DNA of 64,000 nt, taken from NCBI RefSeq assembly GCF_008807415.1, contig NZ_CP043626.1, positions 3,224,001 to 3,288,000 on the forward strand, in the 5' to 3' direction. This DNA is from Pseudomonas denitrificans (nom. rej.) (GTDB taxonomy: Bacteria; Pseudomonadota; Gammaproteobacteria; Pseudomonadales; Pseudomonadaceae). The notes under the pieces are model-generated. The model did no database searches and was not told where the DNA came from. It was given only the letters and a program-made list of their open reading frames with translations. Positions 8,878-20,863 of the stretch are shown here, piece by piece. A program made the translations under genes and the position numbers. How positions within the stretch are numbered: position 1 is the first letter of the stretch; each line of letters opens with the position of its first letter.

Positions 8878-9894
8878 TCAGATCATCTCCTCGCCGCCCT
8901 TGCCACCCAGCACGATTTCGCCGGACTCGGCCATACGGCGGGCGATGGTGAGGATTTCCTTCTGCGCGCCTTCCACTTCGCTGACGCGCACCGGGCCCTT
9001 GGCCTCCAGGTCGTCGCGCAGCAGTTCGGCGGCACGCTTGGACATGTTGCGGAAGATCTTCTCGCGGATCGCCTCGTCCGAGCCCTTGAGCGCCAGCACC
9101 AGCACGTCCGAGGACACCTCGCGCAGCAGCGCCTGGATGCCACGGTCGTCGACATCGGCGAGGTTGTCGAAGACGAACATCAGGTCTTCGATCTGGCCCG
9201 ACAGGTCCTCGTCGACTTCGCGGATGGCGTCCATCAGCGCGCCTTCGACCGAGCTGTCGAGGTAGTTCATGATGTCCGCCGCGCGCTTCACACCGCCCAT
9301 GGTGGTGCGGGTGGAGTTGGCGTTGCCGGCGAACTGCTTCTCCAGGATCAGGTTCAGTTCCTTGAGCGCGGACGGCTGCACGGTGTTGAGCGAGGACACT
9401 CGCAGGATGATGTCCAGGCGCACCTTGTGGTCGAAGTGACTGAGCACTTCGCCGGCCTGGTCCGGGTCGAGGTAGGCGACCACGATGGCCTGGATCTGCG
9501 GGTGCTCGTAGCGGATCACGTCAGCCACGGCGCGCGGCTCCATCCACTTCAGGCTGTCCAGGCCGCTGGTGTTGCCGCCCAGCAGGATGCGGTCGATGAG
9601 GTTGTTCGCCTTGTCCTCGCCCAGGGCCTGGGTGAGCATCTTGCGGATGTAGCTGTCGGCGCCAACGCCCAGGCTGGTCTGGTCGCCGACGATCTCGACG
9701 AACTCGCCCATCACCTGCTCGACCTGCTCACGGTGCACGTTGCGCATCTGCGCCATGGCCACGCCGACCTTCTGCACTTCCTTCGGGCCCATGTGGCGCA
9801 GCACCTGCGCGGCATCGGTCTCACCCAGGGAGAGCAGGAGGATGGCAGCCTTGTCGACCTTGTTCAGTTTGGCGTTCATGCGCGCTTCACTCAT
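8878..9894 (-). CDS. fliG: Flagellar motor switch protein FliG
   Basis: FliG, 338 residues, forms the rotor ring that touches the stator and binds FliF and FliM. The N-terminal KAAILLLSLGE block and the middle-domain EHPQ motif (IRYEHPQIQAIVVAYL) are seen, and the C-terminal charged torque helix region includes the segment ALKGSDEAIREKIFRNMSKRAAELLRDDLE. The ATG overlaps the fliF stop by 8 bases (ATGAGTGA arrangement). No anomalies. Confidence 0.97.
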   Translation of the reverse strand: MSEARMNAKLNKVDKAAILLLSLGETDAAQVLRHMGPKEVQKVGVAMAQMRNVHREQVEQVMGEFVEIVGDQTSLGVGADSYIRKMLTQALGEDKANNLIDRILLGGNTSGLDSLKWMEPRAVADVIRYEHPQIQAIVVAYLDPDQAGEVLSHFDHKVRLDIILRVSSLNTVQPSALKELNLILEKQFAGNANSTRTTMGGVKRAADIMNYLDSSVEGALMDAIREVDEDLSGQIEDLMFVFDNLADVDDRGIQALLREVSSDVLVLALKGSDEAIREKIFRNMSKRAAELLRDDLEAKGPVRVSEVEGAQKEILTIARRMAESGEIVLGGKGGEEMI

Positions 9895-11680
9895 CGGAAT
9901 TGATCCAGTCCTTCACTACCTGGGCAACGCGCCCCGGGTCCTGGGCGACCAGTGTCTTGATCGCATTCAATTGTGCATCGTACCCCTCGGACGGGCTGGG
10001 CAGCAGGATGCTGGCCGGGCCACCGAGGCTCACGCGGTCCTCGGACAACTCGCCCTCCAGACCGCCCAACTCGCCCAGGCCACCTTCGCCTGCTGCGCCA
10101 CCGGCCACCAGGGCCTTGCTCTTGTTGCCCGACAGGTTGTTCAGCACCGGGCGCAGCACGCCCAGCACCAGCACCAGGATGAAGACGATACCCAGCACCT
10201 GCTTGACCACGTCCCAGAACCAGGGCTGGGAGTAGAACGGCGGCGATGCAATTTCATCGCCCAGTTCCGGGGCGAACGGCGCGTTGATCACGCTGACGCT
10301 GTCGCCACGGCTGGCGTCATAGCCTACCGCGTCCTGCACCAGGCGGGTGAAGCGACCCAGCTCATCGGCGGTCCAGGGCTGGTGGCTGACTTCGCCGGTC
10401 TTCGGATCGGCGATCATGCGGTCATCCAGCACCACCGCGACGGAAAGCCGGCGCAGGCGACCCTGCTGCTGCTTGGTGTAGCTCACCGAGCGATCCAGCT
10501 CGTAGTTGCGGGTGTTCTGCTGGCGCTTGTCGGTCGGGTACGGCGCCAGTTCCGGCTTGCCGGTCTTGGGGTCGATGATCGGCTGGCCGTTGGCGTCCTT
10601 CAGCGGCTGGCCCGGCGCGACGAAGTCTGCCGGCTTGTTCTGCGCCGTGGTCTGCGGCGCACTGGCCGGGCCCGGCGGCTGGTTCGACAGCGCACCCGGC
10701 ACGCCCTGCGGGCCGTTGCTGTTCTGGCGTTCCTCGTTGTTGCTCTGCTCGCTGCGCAGGGCCGGCTGGTCCGGGTTGAACGACTCCGAGGTGGATTCCA
10801 CCGCGCTGAAGTCGACGTCCGCCGACACCTCGGCCTTGTAGCGGCCGCTGCCCAGCACCGGCGCGAGGATGCTGTGTACGCGCTGGGTGAAGTTGGTTTC
10901 CATCCGACGGGTGAAGTCGAACTGCTTGCCGGCCATGGTCAGCTCGGAGAGCTCCTGCTGGTCGGAGAGCAGGTTGCCCTTCTGGTCGACCACGGTGACC
11001 TGGGATTTATCCAGTTCCGGCACGCTGGTGGCGACCAGATTGACGATGGCCAGCACCTGGCTCGGCTCCAGGGTGCGGCCCGGGTAAAGCTCGACCAGCA
11101 CCGAGGCACTGGGCTTGCGGTCGTCACGGACGAACACCGAGCTCTTGGGGATCGCCAGGTGCACGCGGGCGCCCTTGACGTTGTTGAGGCTGGAGACGGT
11201 GCGCGCCAGCTCACCTTCCAGGCCGCGACGGTAGTTGGTCGCTTCCATGAACTGGCTGGTGCCCAGCGCCTGTTCCTTGTCGAGGATCTCGAAGCCGACG
11301 TTGCTGTCGGTCGGAGCCAGGCCGGCACCGGCGACTTTCATGCGCGCGCGGCCCAAGTCGTCGGCCTTCACCAGCAGCGCGCCGGAGTTGGGCTCGATCT
11401 TGTAGCCGATGTCGGCGGCGGACAGCGCCTCGACCACCTTGTTGGCGTCGACGCCGTTGAGGCTGCCGTACAGCGGCTTGTAGTCCGGCTGCTGCGACCA
11501 CAGGACCATGCCGAAACCGATGGCGATGCTCGCGGCGAGACCGACCAGCAGGCCGACCTGGCGCAGCACCGGCATGTCCGCGAGGTTCTCGAGGAAAGTC
11601 AGGCCGAGCAGCGGCTTCTTCGGCGCGTCGGCACCGACCTTGGCCGGAACCTGACTGTCAACAACGGAGGCTTGGGACAT
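9887..11680 (-). CDS. fliF: Flagellar MS-ring protein FliF
   Basis: The 597-residue MS-ring subunit has a first transmembrane helix near residues 45-65 (VGLLVGLAASIAIGFGMVLW), YscJ/FliF ring-building domains up to about residue 300, a low-complexity periplasmic loop rich in Asn/Gln/Pro (about 310-360), a second transmembrane helix near 475 (VLGIVFILVLVLGVLRPVL) and a C-terminal tail (ILLPSPSEGYDAQLNAIKTLVAQDPGRVAQVVKDWI) that binds FliG. It is co-transcribed with fliE upstream and overlaps fliG. Confidence 0.97.
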   Translation of the reverse strand: MSQASVVDSQVPAKVGADAPKKPLLGLTFLENLADMPVLRQVGLLVGLAASIAIGFGMVLWSQQPDYKPLYGSLNGVDANKVVEALSAADIGYKIEPNSGALLVKADDLGRARMKVAGAGLAPTDSNVGFEILDKEQALGTSQFMEATNYRRGLEGELARTVSSLNNVKGARVHLAIPKSSVFVRDDRKPSASVLVELYPGRTLEPSQVLAIVNLVATSVPELDKSQVTVVDQKGNLLSDQQELSELTMAGKQFDFTRRMETNFTQRVHSILAPVLGSGRYKAEVSADVDFSAVESTSESFNPDQPALRSEQSNNEERQNSNGPQGVPGALSNQPPGPASAPQTTAQNKPADFVAPGQPLKDANGQPIIDPKTGKPELAPYPTDKRQQNTRNYELDRSVSYTKQQQGRLRRLSVAVVLDDRMIADPKTGEVSHQPWTADELGRFTRLVQDAVGYDASRGDSVSVINAPFAPELGDEIASPPFYSQPWFWDVVKQVLGIVFILVLVLGVLRPVLNNLSGNKSKALVAGGAAGEGGLGELGGLEGELSEDRVSLGGPASILLPSPSEGYDAQLNAIKTLVAQDPGRVAQVVKDWINSDE

Positions 11681-11699
11681 TACCTACGATCCTCGCCGC

Positions 11700-12029
11700 T
11701 CAAACCGGCATCTGCATGATGTCCTGGTACGCCTGGACGAGCTTGTTGCGTACCTGGGTCATCGCCTGGAAAGAAACACTGGCCTTCTGCGAGGCGATCA
11801 TCACCTGGGTGAGATCGACCCCGCCCTGCCCCATCTCGAAAGCGGTCGCCATGTCGGAGGCGGCCTGCTGGGTACCGTTCACCTTGTCCACGGCCTGTCC
11901 GAGCATCTGCGAGAAGCTTGGCGCCCCCGGCTCGGCCGGTGCGGCCTGCGTCTTCGCCTTGGCCATGGCCTCCATTTGCATGGAGCGCATTTCCAGCAGC
12001 AGACGATTGAACTCGATACCCTGACTCAT
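11700..12029 (-). CDS. fliE: Flagellar hook-basal body protein FliE
   Basis: This 109-residue MS-ring/rod junction protein shows the FliE C-terminal signature ([34 protein letters not shown]). ATG at 12029 is preceded by GGAGGGG and is preferred over the GTG one codon upstream. It is the promoter-proximal gene of fliE-F-G-H-I-J, downstream of a sigma-54 promoter at 12091-12105. FliE is among the first substrates exported and is required for rod assembly. Confidence 0.96.
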   Translation of the reverse strand: MSQGIEFNRLLLEMRSMQMEAMAKAKTQAAPAEPGAPSFSQMLGQAVDKVNGTQQAASDMATAFEMGQGGVDLTQVMIASQKASVSFQAMTQVRNKLVQAYQDIMQMPV

Positions 12030-12090
12030 CACTTACCCCTCCGACTGTCCGCGGTTTTTTGACACTGCGCGGCGCTTTGCAGAGGTGATT

Positions 12091-12105
12091 GCAACTTGGG
12101 TGCCA
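12091..12105 (-). promoter_or_regulatory. Sigma-54 promoter of fliEFGHIJ
   Basis: Read on the minus strand, TGGCACC-N4-TTGCA matches the RpoN -24/-12 consensus with the invariant GG and GC correctly spaced. The start codon of fliE is about 60 bases downstream. FleQ and/or FleR are the expected activators. A full TCAA-N4-TTGA box like those at the other sigma-54 promoters is not seen here, only a GTCAA half-site near 12060. Confidence 0.85.
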
Positions 12106-12212
12106 GGTTTTCGGAGCGTGGAAAAAAGGCGAAGGATGGCTCTGGGATAGGCATTTCAGTGGAAGCAAACGACTCAACCGGCGTCTTCTTTTCCGCCAGG
12201 GCCAGGCCTTGC

Positions 12213-12281
12213 CTGCAGGAGGGAGCTTGCTCGCGAACCGGCCTCGCAGCAGGGCTATTCGCGAGCAAGCTCGCTCTTACG
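12213..12281. repeat. REP palindrome (GCGAGCAAGCTCGC type) between fleR and fliE
   Basis: Two inverted units, around GAGCTTGCTCGCGA and TTCGCGAGCAAGCTCGC, flank a short spacer. This is a common pseudomonad intergenic element, distinct from the GTAGGATGG and GTAGGAGCGGGC families elsewhere in the window. It occupies the middle of the 331-base fleR-fliE gap. Confidence 0.75.
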
Positions 12282-12314
12282 AAAAGCACGCCGCCCCGTG
12301 TGCAGTGCGCGCCA

Positions 12315-12341
12315 AGAAAAGGCCCGCACGAATGCGGGCCA
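12315..12341 (-). terminator. Rho-independent terminator of fleSR
   Basis: On the minus strand an 8-bp perfect stem (GGCCCGCA / TGCGGGCC, tetraloop TTCG) is followed by TTTTCTT. It lies 20 bases beyond the fleR stop. Confidence 0.85.
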
Positions 12342-12360
12342 AGAGGGGTCTGTCAGTGGC

Positions 12361-13776
<1,416 letters not shown>

Positions 13777-13781
13777 GGAAA

Positions 13782-15011
13782 TCACTCCTCGTGGACGACG
13801 GGTTGAGCCAGGATCAGCGGCAGGATCAGGGTGGCGCAGGTACCGACACCAGGACGCGAGCGCAGGCGCAGCTCGCCCTGGTGGGCCTTGACGACGGCTT
13901 TCACCACGGCCAGGCCGAGGCCGGTGCCGGTGGTCTTGGTGGTGAAAAAAGGCTCGCCCAGGCGCGCCAGGGTTTCCGCGCTCATGCCCGGGCCGTTGTC
14001 GCTGATCGACAGGCGCAGGCTGTTGTCGCGCTGATACAGGTGCACCTTCAGGCGTACATCGCGGCCGGCAGCCTGGATGGCGTTCTCCACCAGGTTGAGC
14101 ACGGTGCCGACCAGGGTGTCGCGGTTGCACAGCAACTCGCCGACGCGGGCGTCGCACTGCCAACGCAGGTTGAGGCCGGCGACATGGGATTCGGCGGCGG
14201 CGCGCAGGCTGGCAAACAACTGGTTGGGCGCGAGGCGATCCGGCAGCGGCAGCTCGCCGCGGGCGAACACCAGCATGTCGCGCACCTGGCTTTCCAGTTC
14301 GTGCAGGCGCTCCTTGATGCGCCCGGCGAAGCGCTGCTGATGCTCGACCGGTAGCTCGCCCTCGCTCAGGTGACCGGCATAGAGCATGGCGGCGGACAGC
14401 GGAGTACGAATCTGATGAGCCAGGGAGGCGACCATCCGGCCCAGGGCGGACAAGCGCTCGTGGCGTGCGAGCTGGTCCTGCAGGCGACGGGTTTCCGTCA
14501 GGTCATTGAGCAGGATGAGCTGGCCGGGCTCGCCGTTCAGCGGGCGGATGGCAATGGACACGCGGCGTCCATCGCGCAGGGAAACTTCGTGGCCGTCGTC
14601 GGCACGCGGGGCGAAGCTGCGGGCAATGACTTCACGCCAGAGCATGCCCACCAGCGGTTTGCCGAGCAGCGCGATCGCCACCGGATTGGCGTCGCGCACC
14701 ACGCCTTGACCGTCGATCATGATGACGCCGCCGGGCAGCACGTCGAGCAGGCTCTGCAGGCGGTTGGCCTGACGCTCCTTCTCCGCCAGCTCCTGCATGC
14801 GCTGCGCGCTGACCAGCGCCAGCTCGCCCTTCAGCTCGGTGACGCGGGCTTCCAGCAGGCTGTAGGACTGGTTGAGCTGGCTGGACATCTGGCTGAACAG
14901 CTCGAAGGTCTGTTCCAGATGGGCACGGCTCTGCTGCTCCACCGGCACCTGCAGCGGTTCTGCCGGCAGTTGCGGAGCAAGGTCAGTCTGGCGATTGGTG
15001 GCGGGCATCAT
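13782..15011 (-). CDS. fleS: Sensor histidine kinase FleS
   Basis: FleS, about 409 residues, is the soluble-type kinase partner of FleR in the flagellar hierarchy. It has an N-terminal coiled coil (residues about 30-75), a PAS domain (DVLPGGVIMIDGQGVVRDANPVAIALLGK), a dimerisation/phosphoacceptor helix (SLAHQIRTPLSAAML, the His) and an HATPase domain (N box LNLVENAIQAA, DNGPGM, GTGLGLAVVK). No transmembrane helix is visible. Two adjacent ATGs (15011, 15008) follow GAGG; 15011 has the better spacing, and an ATG at 15026 is less likely. Confidence 0.95.
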   Translation of the reverse strand: MMPATNRQTDLAPQLPAEPLQVPVEQQSRAHLEQTFELFSQMSSQLNQSYSLLEARVTELKGELALVSAQRMQELAEKERQANRLQSLLDVLPGGVIMIDGQGVVRDANPVAIALLGKPLVGMLWREVIARSFAPRADDGHEVSLRDGRRVSIAIRPLNGEPGQLILLNDLTETRRLQDQLARHERLSALGRMVASLAHQIRTPLSAAMLYAGHLSEGELPVEHQQRFAGRIKERLHELESQVRDMLVFARGELPLPDRLAPNQLFASLRAAAESHVAGLNLRWQCDARVGELLCNRDTLVGTVLNLVENAIQAAGRDVRLKVHLYQRDNSLRLSISDNGPGMSAETLARLGEPFFTTKTTGTGLGLAVVKAVVKAHQGELRLRSRPGVGTCATLILPLILAQPVVHEE

Positions 15012-15064
15012 GCGGGTTTTCCTCATCCGTCCGACGGCGTGAATCTGTCGGTCGGATGAGTCTT

Positions 15065-15080
15065 AGCAAACCCCGTGCCT
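15065..15080 (-). promoter_or_regulatory. Sigma-54 promoter of fleSR
   Basis: The minus strand reads AGGCACG-N4-TTGCT, differing from the RpoN consensus only at the first T. It sits about 55 bases before the fleS start, where fleSR is known to be FleQ- and RpoN-dependent in P. aeruginosa. Confidence 0.82.
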
Positions 15081-15098
15081 AAAATTTACTCGTTATAT

Positions 15099-15112
15099 TT
15101 CAATAACTTGAA
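15099..15112. promoter_or_regulatory. FleQ-box-like dyad upstream of fleSR
   Basis: TTCAATAACTTGAA matches the published FleQ consensus GTCAATAAATTGAC at 11 of 14 positions. It lies inside a larger imperfect palindrome (15088-15121, arms ACTCGTT / AACGAGT) and 19 bases upstream of the -24 element, so it is a probable FleQ enhancer site. The outer palindrome may also help end the fleQ transcript, since fleQ stops at 15134. Confidence 0.7.
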
Positions 15113-15133
15113 AAAACGAGTCAGGCGAAGGCG

Positions 15134-16608
<1,475 letters not shown>

Positions 16609-16877
16609 CTTAGCTTGTCATCCCGGGCTTGAAGGCCGTACTACGGCGGCTGACACGATCTGGCCACAGCACAATTTCCTCGTGCTAGCCAGCATTTGGC
16701 CACTAGTTAAGTCAAAATTGTGGCTCGAGTCAAATTTATGGCGTGTTTTTTTTGGTGCGGCCCGACGAAGGGTGTTGATCCCTGTCATGGCAACTGAAAT
16801 GGAGCGTAGTTCGAAGCAGAGACGGCGGCCACCGGCACCTGGCCGATCACCGCCGAAAGAGAGCCGATCCGAATGGA
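16609..16877 (-). promoter_or_regulatory. fleQ upstream region with two 15-nt direct repeats
   Basis: This 269-base gap between fliT and fleQ is clearly more AT-rich than its surroundings. On the plus strand two copies of a motif, AGTCAAAATTGTGGC at 16710-16724 and AGTCAAATTTATGGC at 16728-16742, lie in direct orientation with an 18-base period. On the minus strand each supplies a TTGACT that could act as a -35 box for fleQ. The GTCAA core resembles a FleQ half-site, so autoregulation is possible; a Vfr-like site was not convincingly seen. Confidence 0.5.
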
Positions 16878-17174
16878 TCAGCCGAACATCTGGTAGACCT
16901 TGGCGCCCTGGTGCGAACGGTTGACGCGGACGATCTCGGTGGCCACTTCCTCACGCTGCCGGGTGACAGCCTGGACCAGTTCGCGATACAGCGCCAGCAA
17001 CCCTTCGAGGCTGCGCTTGAGATCGCTGTCGTCATCCAGCGGTTCGACCATGGCGGCGTCGACGTGCTCGCGACACTGGAGGTCGAGTTGAGCAACGGCT
17101 TCCCAGTCTTCCTGGGCCAGCGCCGCGCCCAAAGCAAGGCGGGTCTGTTCGATCTGCTGGACGGCGAGAGTCAT
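16878..17174 (-). CDS. fliT: Flagellar chaperone FliT (FleP-type)
   Basis: A small, helical, 98-residue protein directly after fliS, in the position held by fliT/fleP in pseudomonads. FliT proteins chaperone the filament cap FliD and interact with export components. Sequence is short and variable, so the assignment rests on position, size and helix-rich composition (QQIEQTRLALGAALAQEDWEAVAQLD). ATG at 17174 follows AGGAG with good spacing; a longer frame overlapping fliS is rejected. Confidence 0.8.
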   Translation of the reverse strand: MTLAVQQIEQTRLALGAALAQEDWEAVAQLDLQCREHVDAAMVEPLDDDSDLKRSLEGLLALYRELVQAVTRQREEVATEIVRVNRSHQGAKVYQMFG

Positions 17175-17200
17175 GTTCGGTATCTCCTGGCGAGCAGCGA

Positions 17201-17581
17201 TCACTGCGGAATCGCGTCCCAGCCTTCCTTGATGGTGCGCAGCAGGCCGGATACTTCGTCGAGAACTTCGACTTCGTTGCTGCGGTTGGCGTCGCCCAGG
17301 CGACGACTCATGTAGTCGTACAGGTTGGCATAGTTTTCCGCCAGCTCACCACCGGCTTCGAAGTTCAGCGCTTCGCGCAGGCCGCCGATGATGGCGGTGG
17401 CCTTGCCGATCAGCATGCCTTTCTGGGCGAACTGCTCGCGCTCCATCGAACCGCGGGCCTGGGCGATGCGGCTCAGGCCGCCTTCCATCAGCATCTGGAT
17501 CAGACGGTGGGGAGAGGCGTCGTGCACCTGCGACTGGTTGTTCACGTTCTGGTACTGACGCAGTGCGGCCGAAGCGTTCAT
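17201..17581 (-). CDS. fliS: Flagellin export chaperone FliS
   Basis: The 126-residue protein shows the FliS fold signatures: N-terminal YQNVNNQSQVHDASPHRLIQMLMEGGLSRI, the central NYANLYDYMSRRL helix and a C-terminal LLRTIKEGW helix. FliS binds the C terminus of FliC in the cytoplasm and prevents premature polymerisation. It lies between fliD and fliT in one unit. Confidence 0.95.
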   Translation of the reverse strand: MNASAALRQYQNVNNQSQVHDASPHRLIQMLMEGGLSRIAQARGSMEREQFAQKGMLIGKATAIIGGLREALNFEAGGELAENYANLYDYMSRRLGDANRSNEVEVLDEVSGLLRTIKEGWDAIPQ

Positions 17582-17718
17582 CTGATTTCCCCTTGATTCG
17601 CTGAACGATCAAATCGTCGATATTCAAAGTATCGGCGCGGGCGGGAAAAGCTTTAGGCAAAAATCTGCACTGGCGTACTGCCCCGCAGCCCGCCCTTGAG
17701 AGGCGGACCACCGAAGCG

Positions 17719-19119
17719 TCAGCTGTCGGAACTGCTGGCCTTGTTCAGCGCGTTCAGCGTGGTCAGCACGCTGGACTTGGTGGCGTTGAGCTGGGCGACC
17801 AGGGTGTCCATGGCGGTGTACTTCGCCATGAGCGTCTCGGTCAGCTTGGTCATGCGGGTATCCAGTTTGGTCGACTGGTCGGCCAGGTCGCTCAGGGTGT
17901 CGTTCAATGACGCCTTGCGCTGGTCAAGCAGGCCGTTGCTCTTGGTGTAGAGGTCCATGCTGCTGCTCATGCGATTGAGCAGGCCGCCATCACCGGTGAA
18001 GAAGCCCTGCACCGAGGCGAAGTTCTTCTCCAGGGCGGCGTCGAGCTTGGTGTCGTCGACGTCCAGGGTGCCATCGGTCTTGGTGGAGATGCCCAGCTGC
18101 GACAACAGCTTGATCGAGCCGCCCTCCGTAGAGGAGCCGACCAACTGGGTGCGCAGCGTGTTGAGCAGGTTGCGGGTCATCGAGTCGCTGGCCAGCGAAG
18201 CGGCCGAGGTCGTCGGGTTGCCGCTGGAGTCGGTGGTGGTGGTGACCTTGGTCAGCGAATTGATGCTGGTCATCAACGCGTTGTACGCCGAGACGAAAGA
18301 CTGGATGGAAGTCTTCAGGCCGTCGGTGTTGGTATCCACGGTGACGGTTGACTTGCCTGTGGCCACCAGGTTGAGCTCCACGCCACTGATGGCGCTGGAG
18401 ATCTTGTTCACCGAACTGCTCATTTCCAGACCGTCGATGGTGTACTTGGCATTCGCCGCGGGCGCGCTGACATAGCCGCCGGCGGTGGCCGACGCCTTGG
18501 TGCCGGCACCGTCGATCTTGAGCACATCGAGGCTCGAGTCGCCGCTGGTGGCTACGCTGATATCGCTGCCTGCACCGGTGACACTGGACCCCAGAACCAG
18601 GCGCGGGCCGCTGGCATCAGTGATGATGTTGGCGGTGAGGCCCTGGTCCTTGAGCTGGGTATTGATGCTGTCGCGGATATCGGACAGGCTCGCCCCCGCC
18701 TTGACGGTGACGTTGTAGGTGCTGCTGCCCTGGGTGATCGTCAGCTTGCCGGCGCCGAAGCTGGCCGACTTGTCGATATACTGGGTAGCGACCTTGGAGC
18801 TGGTGGCCAGACCTTCCACATCGATGGCATAGGTACCGGCGGCAGCGCCGGTGCCCAGGGTGGCAGTCAGGGCATCGGCGTTCGACGACTTCACGGCCAA
18901 ACCAGCGAAGGAGTTGGCGTCGTTGAGCTTGCCCATGGCCGTCTGGAAGGTATCCAGGGCACTCTGCAGCGAGCCGATACCGGACAGCGTGGTATTGGTC
19001 GCGGTCTTCTGGGTGGCGATCTGGTTCGATTTGGGCGCCTTCTGCGCATTCACCAAAGCAGTCACGATGGAGTCGATGTCGTATCCCGACCCTACGCCAT
19101 TGATTGAAGTCCCGGCCAT
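17719..19119 (-). CDS. fliD: Filament cap protein FliD
   Basis: FliD (466 residues) forms the distal cap under which flagellin polymerises; in pseudomonads it also acts as an adhesin. Conserved ends are present: N-terminal GSGYDIDSIVTALVNAQKAPKSN and a C-terminal coiled coil with LNDTLSDLADQSTKLDTRMTKL; the middle is Ser/Thr/Gly-rich, as usual. A GGAGGG ribosome site lies before the ATG. FlaG lies 101 bases upstream, FliS 137 bases downstream. Confidence 0.96.
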   Translation of the reverse strand: MAGTSINGVGSGYDIDSIVTALVNAQKAPKSNQIATQKTATNTTLSGIGSLQSALDTFQTAMGKLNDANSFAGLAVKSSNADALTATLGTGAAAGTYAIDVEGLATSSKVATQYIDKSASFGAGKLTITQGSSTYNVTVKAGASLSDIRDSINTQLKDQGLTANIITDASGPRLVLGSSVTGAGSDISVATSGDSSLDVLKIDGAGTKASATAGGYVSAPAANAKYTIDGLEMSSSVNKISSAISGVELNLVATGKSTVTVDTNTDGLKTSIQSFVSAYNALMTSINSLTKVTTTTDSSGNPTTSAASLASDSMTRNLLNTLRTQLVGSSTEGGSIKLLSQLGISTKTDGTLDVDDTKLDAALEKNFASVQGFFTGDGGLLNRMSSSMDLYTKSNGLLDQRKASLNDTLSDLADQSTKLDTRMTKLTETLMAKYTAMDTLVAQLNATKSSVLTTLNALNKASSSDS

Positions 19120-19220
19120 GTGCCTACCCTCCTGTCCAAATTTCTGGCGGTTTTCAGATTGCCGCCTGCGTCTTGTGACGCTTCATTCAAGAATCGCGCC
19201 AGAGCCCTCAAAGCTCGGGA

Positions 19221-19562
19221 TCAGGCGCGTTCACTGAACAGCAGATTACCCGCTTCCTTCAGGCTTTCTGCCAACTTGAGCGCAACTTCCGAAGGAATCT
19301 GGCGAATCACCTCGCCGGTATCGGAGGCCACGACCTTCACGACGGTTTCGCCGCTGGCGTCGTCCACCGAGAACTCCAGGTTACGCTGCACCGACTGGGC
19401 CTGCTCGCGCAAACGGCTGACGGCTTCGTTCAGGTTGCGACGGTTGTTAGCCGCCGGCGATTCCTTGGCGCTCTGCGGCAAGCTGCTGCCGCTGGCCGGC
19501 TTGCTACCCGCGGCGGCGTTGTCGGCCGGTCGCAGGGTGTTGATTCCGAGGCTGGTATCCAT
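19221..19562 (-). CDS. flaG: Flagellar protein FlaG
   Basis: A 113-residue FlaG-family protein: a variable Ala/Ser-rich N-terminal half, then the conserved FlaG domain (LNEAVSRLREQAQSVQRNLEFSVDDASGETVVKVVASDTGEVIRQIPSEVALKLAESL). FlaG affects filament length by an unclear mechanism. It stands between fliC and fliD, as in other Pseudomonas, beyond a strong hairpin that probably ends most fliC transcripts. Confidence 0.93.
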   Translation of the reverse strand: MDTSLGINTLRPADNAAAGSKPASGSSLPQSAKESPAANNRRNLNEAVSRLREQAQSVQRNLEFSVDDASGETVVKVVASDTGEVIRQIPSEVALKLAESLKEAGNLLFSERA

Positions 19563-19588
19563 CAGGTATTACCCTCCGAATGCAAAGC

Positions 19589-19615
19589 AAGGAAGGGCGC
19601 TGAGCGCCCTTCCTT
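19589..19615 (-). terminator. Hairpin terminator after fliC
   Basis: A perfect 11-bp inverted repeat (GGAAGGGCGCT / AGCGCCCTTCC) follows the fliC stop by about 25 bases. The minus-strand tail is pyrimidine-rich rather than a strict U-tract, so partial read-through into flaG-fliD is likely. Confidence 0.65.
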
Positions 19616-19640
19616 TCCGTTTATGCCTTGCGGCAACCCC

Positions 19641-20786
19641 TTACTGGAGCAGCTTCAGGACAGCGGAAGGCAGCTGGTTGGCCTGGGCCAGAACCGCGGT
19701 GGCGGCCTGTTGCAGGGTCTGCTGCTTGGTCATCTCCGCGGTTTCTGCGGCGAAGTCCACGTCCTGGATGGTGCTGCGTGCAGCAGTGGCGTTCTCGGAC
19801 ACGTTCTGCAGGTTCGAGATGGTGCTGTCCAGACGGTTCTGGATGGCGCCCAGCGAGGAGCGCTGGCTGTCGATCTGCTTCAGGGCGGCGTCGATCACCT
19901 GGGTAGCCGATTGGGCACCTTTGGCGGTCGCGATGTCCAGCGCCTGGATGGTGGAGTTCGAGGTGACCACAGCGTGCGCGCTGCCGGCACCGGTGCCCAC
20001 ACCTGCGGTGAAGTCCTTGCCGGAAGTCAGCGAGATGGAGGTGGTGGTGCCGCCGGTGCCAGCCGCGCCGGCCACTGCCGCTACGCCGCTGATGTTGGTG
20101 TTGATCGCCGAGACGATGTCGTTGGCGCTGGCGCCCTTGGCGTAGCTGACCTGGGTACCGTTGACGGTGACCGAGCCGGCGGTGGCTGCAACGCCGCCCG
20201 AGCCGCTGAGTACGGTGGACAGGTCCAGGGTGCCGGAAGCCAGTTGCGAGGTACCTTTCAGAGCGGTGGCGCTCATGTCGCTCAGGGTGAAGCTGACGGT
20301 TTCGTTGGCGTTGGCGCCGACCTGGAAGGTCAGGGTGCCGTTGGTGCCGGCGGTGCCGTCGAGCAGCTTGATACCGGAGGTGCCGCCACCGAAGGTGGTG
20401 GTCTTGGAGATACGGGTCAGTTCAGCGGTCAGCGACTTGAACTCCTGGTTCAGCGAGGTCTGGTCTTCGCTGCTGTTGGAGCCGTTGGCGGACTGCAGGG
20501 ACAGTTCACGCATACGCTGCAGGATGTTGGTGGACTCCTGCAGGGCGCCTTCGGCGGCCTGGGCGATGGAGTTGGCGTCCTGGGCGTTCTTCACGGCTAC
20601 GTTCAGGCCGTTGACCTGGCTGGTCAGACGGTTGGAAATCTGCGAGCCGGCGGCGTCGTCCTTGGCGCTGTTGATACGCAGGCCGGTGGACAGACGGGTC
20701 ATCGAAGTGTTCAGGTTGTTGGCGGCCTTGGTCAGGTTCTTTTGAACCGACAGCGAGGCGATGTTGGTGTTGACGGTAAGAGCCAT
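19641..20786 (-). CDS. fliC: Flagellin FliC
   Basis: The 381-residue flagellin has the conserved D0/D1 ends (N-terminal [17 protein letters not shown] and C-terminal [20 protein letters not shown] followed by [20 protein letters not shown]) and a short central domain (about residues 165-290) very rich in Ser, Thr, Ala and Gly, which offers many O-glycosylation sites. It lacks a signal peptide, as expected for type III export. A sigma-28 promoter lies about 80 bases upstream, and modification genes start divergently 210 bases away. Confidence 0.98.
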   Translation of the reverse strand: MALTVNTNIASLSVQKNLTKAANNLNTSMTRLSTGLRINSAKDDAAGSQISNRLTSQVNGLNVAVKNAQDANSIAQAAEGALQESTNILQRMRELSLQSANGSNSSEDQTSLNQEFKSLTAELTRISKTTTFGGGTSGIKLLDGTAGTNGTLTFQVGANANETVSFTLSDMSATALKGTSQLASGTLDLSTVLSGSGGVAATAGSVTVNGTQVSYAKGASANDIVSAINTNISGVAAVAGAAGTGGTTTSISLTSGKDFTAGVGTGAGSAHAVVTSNSTIQALDIATAKGAQSATQVIDAALKQIDSQRSSLGAIQNRLDSTISNLQNVSENATAARSTIQDVDFAAETAEMTKQQTLQQAATAVLAQANQLPSAVLKLLQ

Positions 20787-20863
20787 GACGAATTCCTCGT
20801 GTTAGGGCTAAGTGGCCTCCCTGCCCGTTTGATTCGAAATGGCGTGGAGAACCTTCGTTAGGG

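Noticed and set aside
9740..11719. Plus-strand 659-codon frame opposite fliF
   Set aside because: Antisense shadow of a conserved gene; composition shows no protein-like motif.
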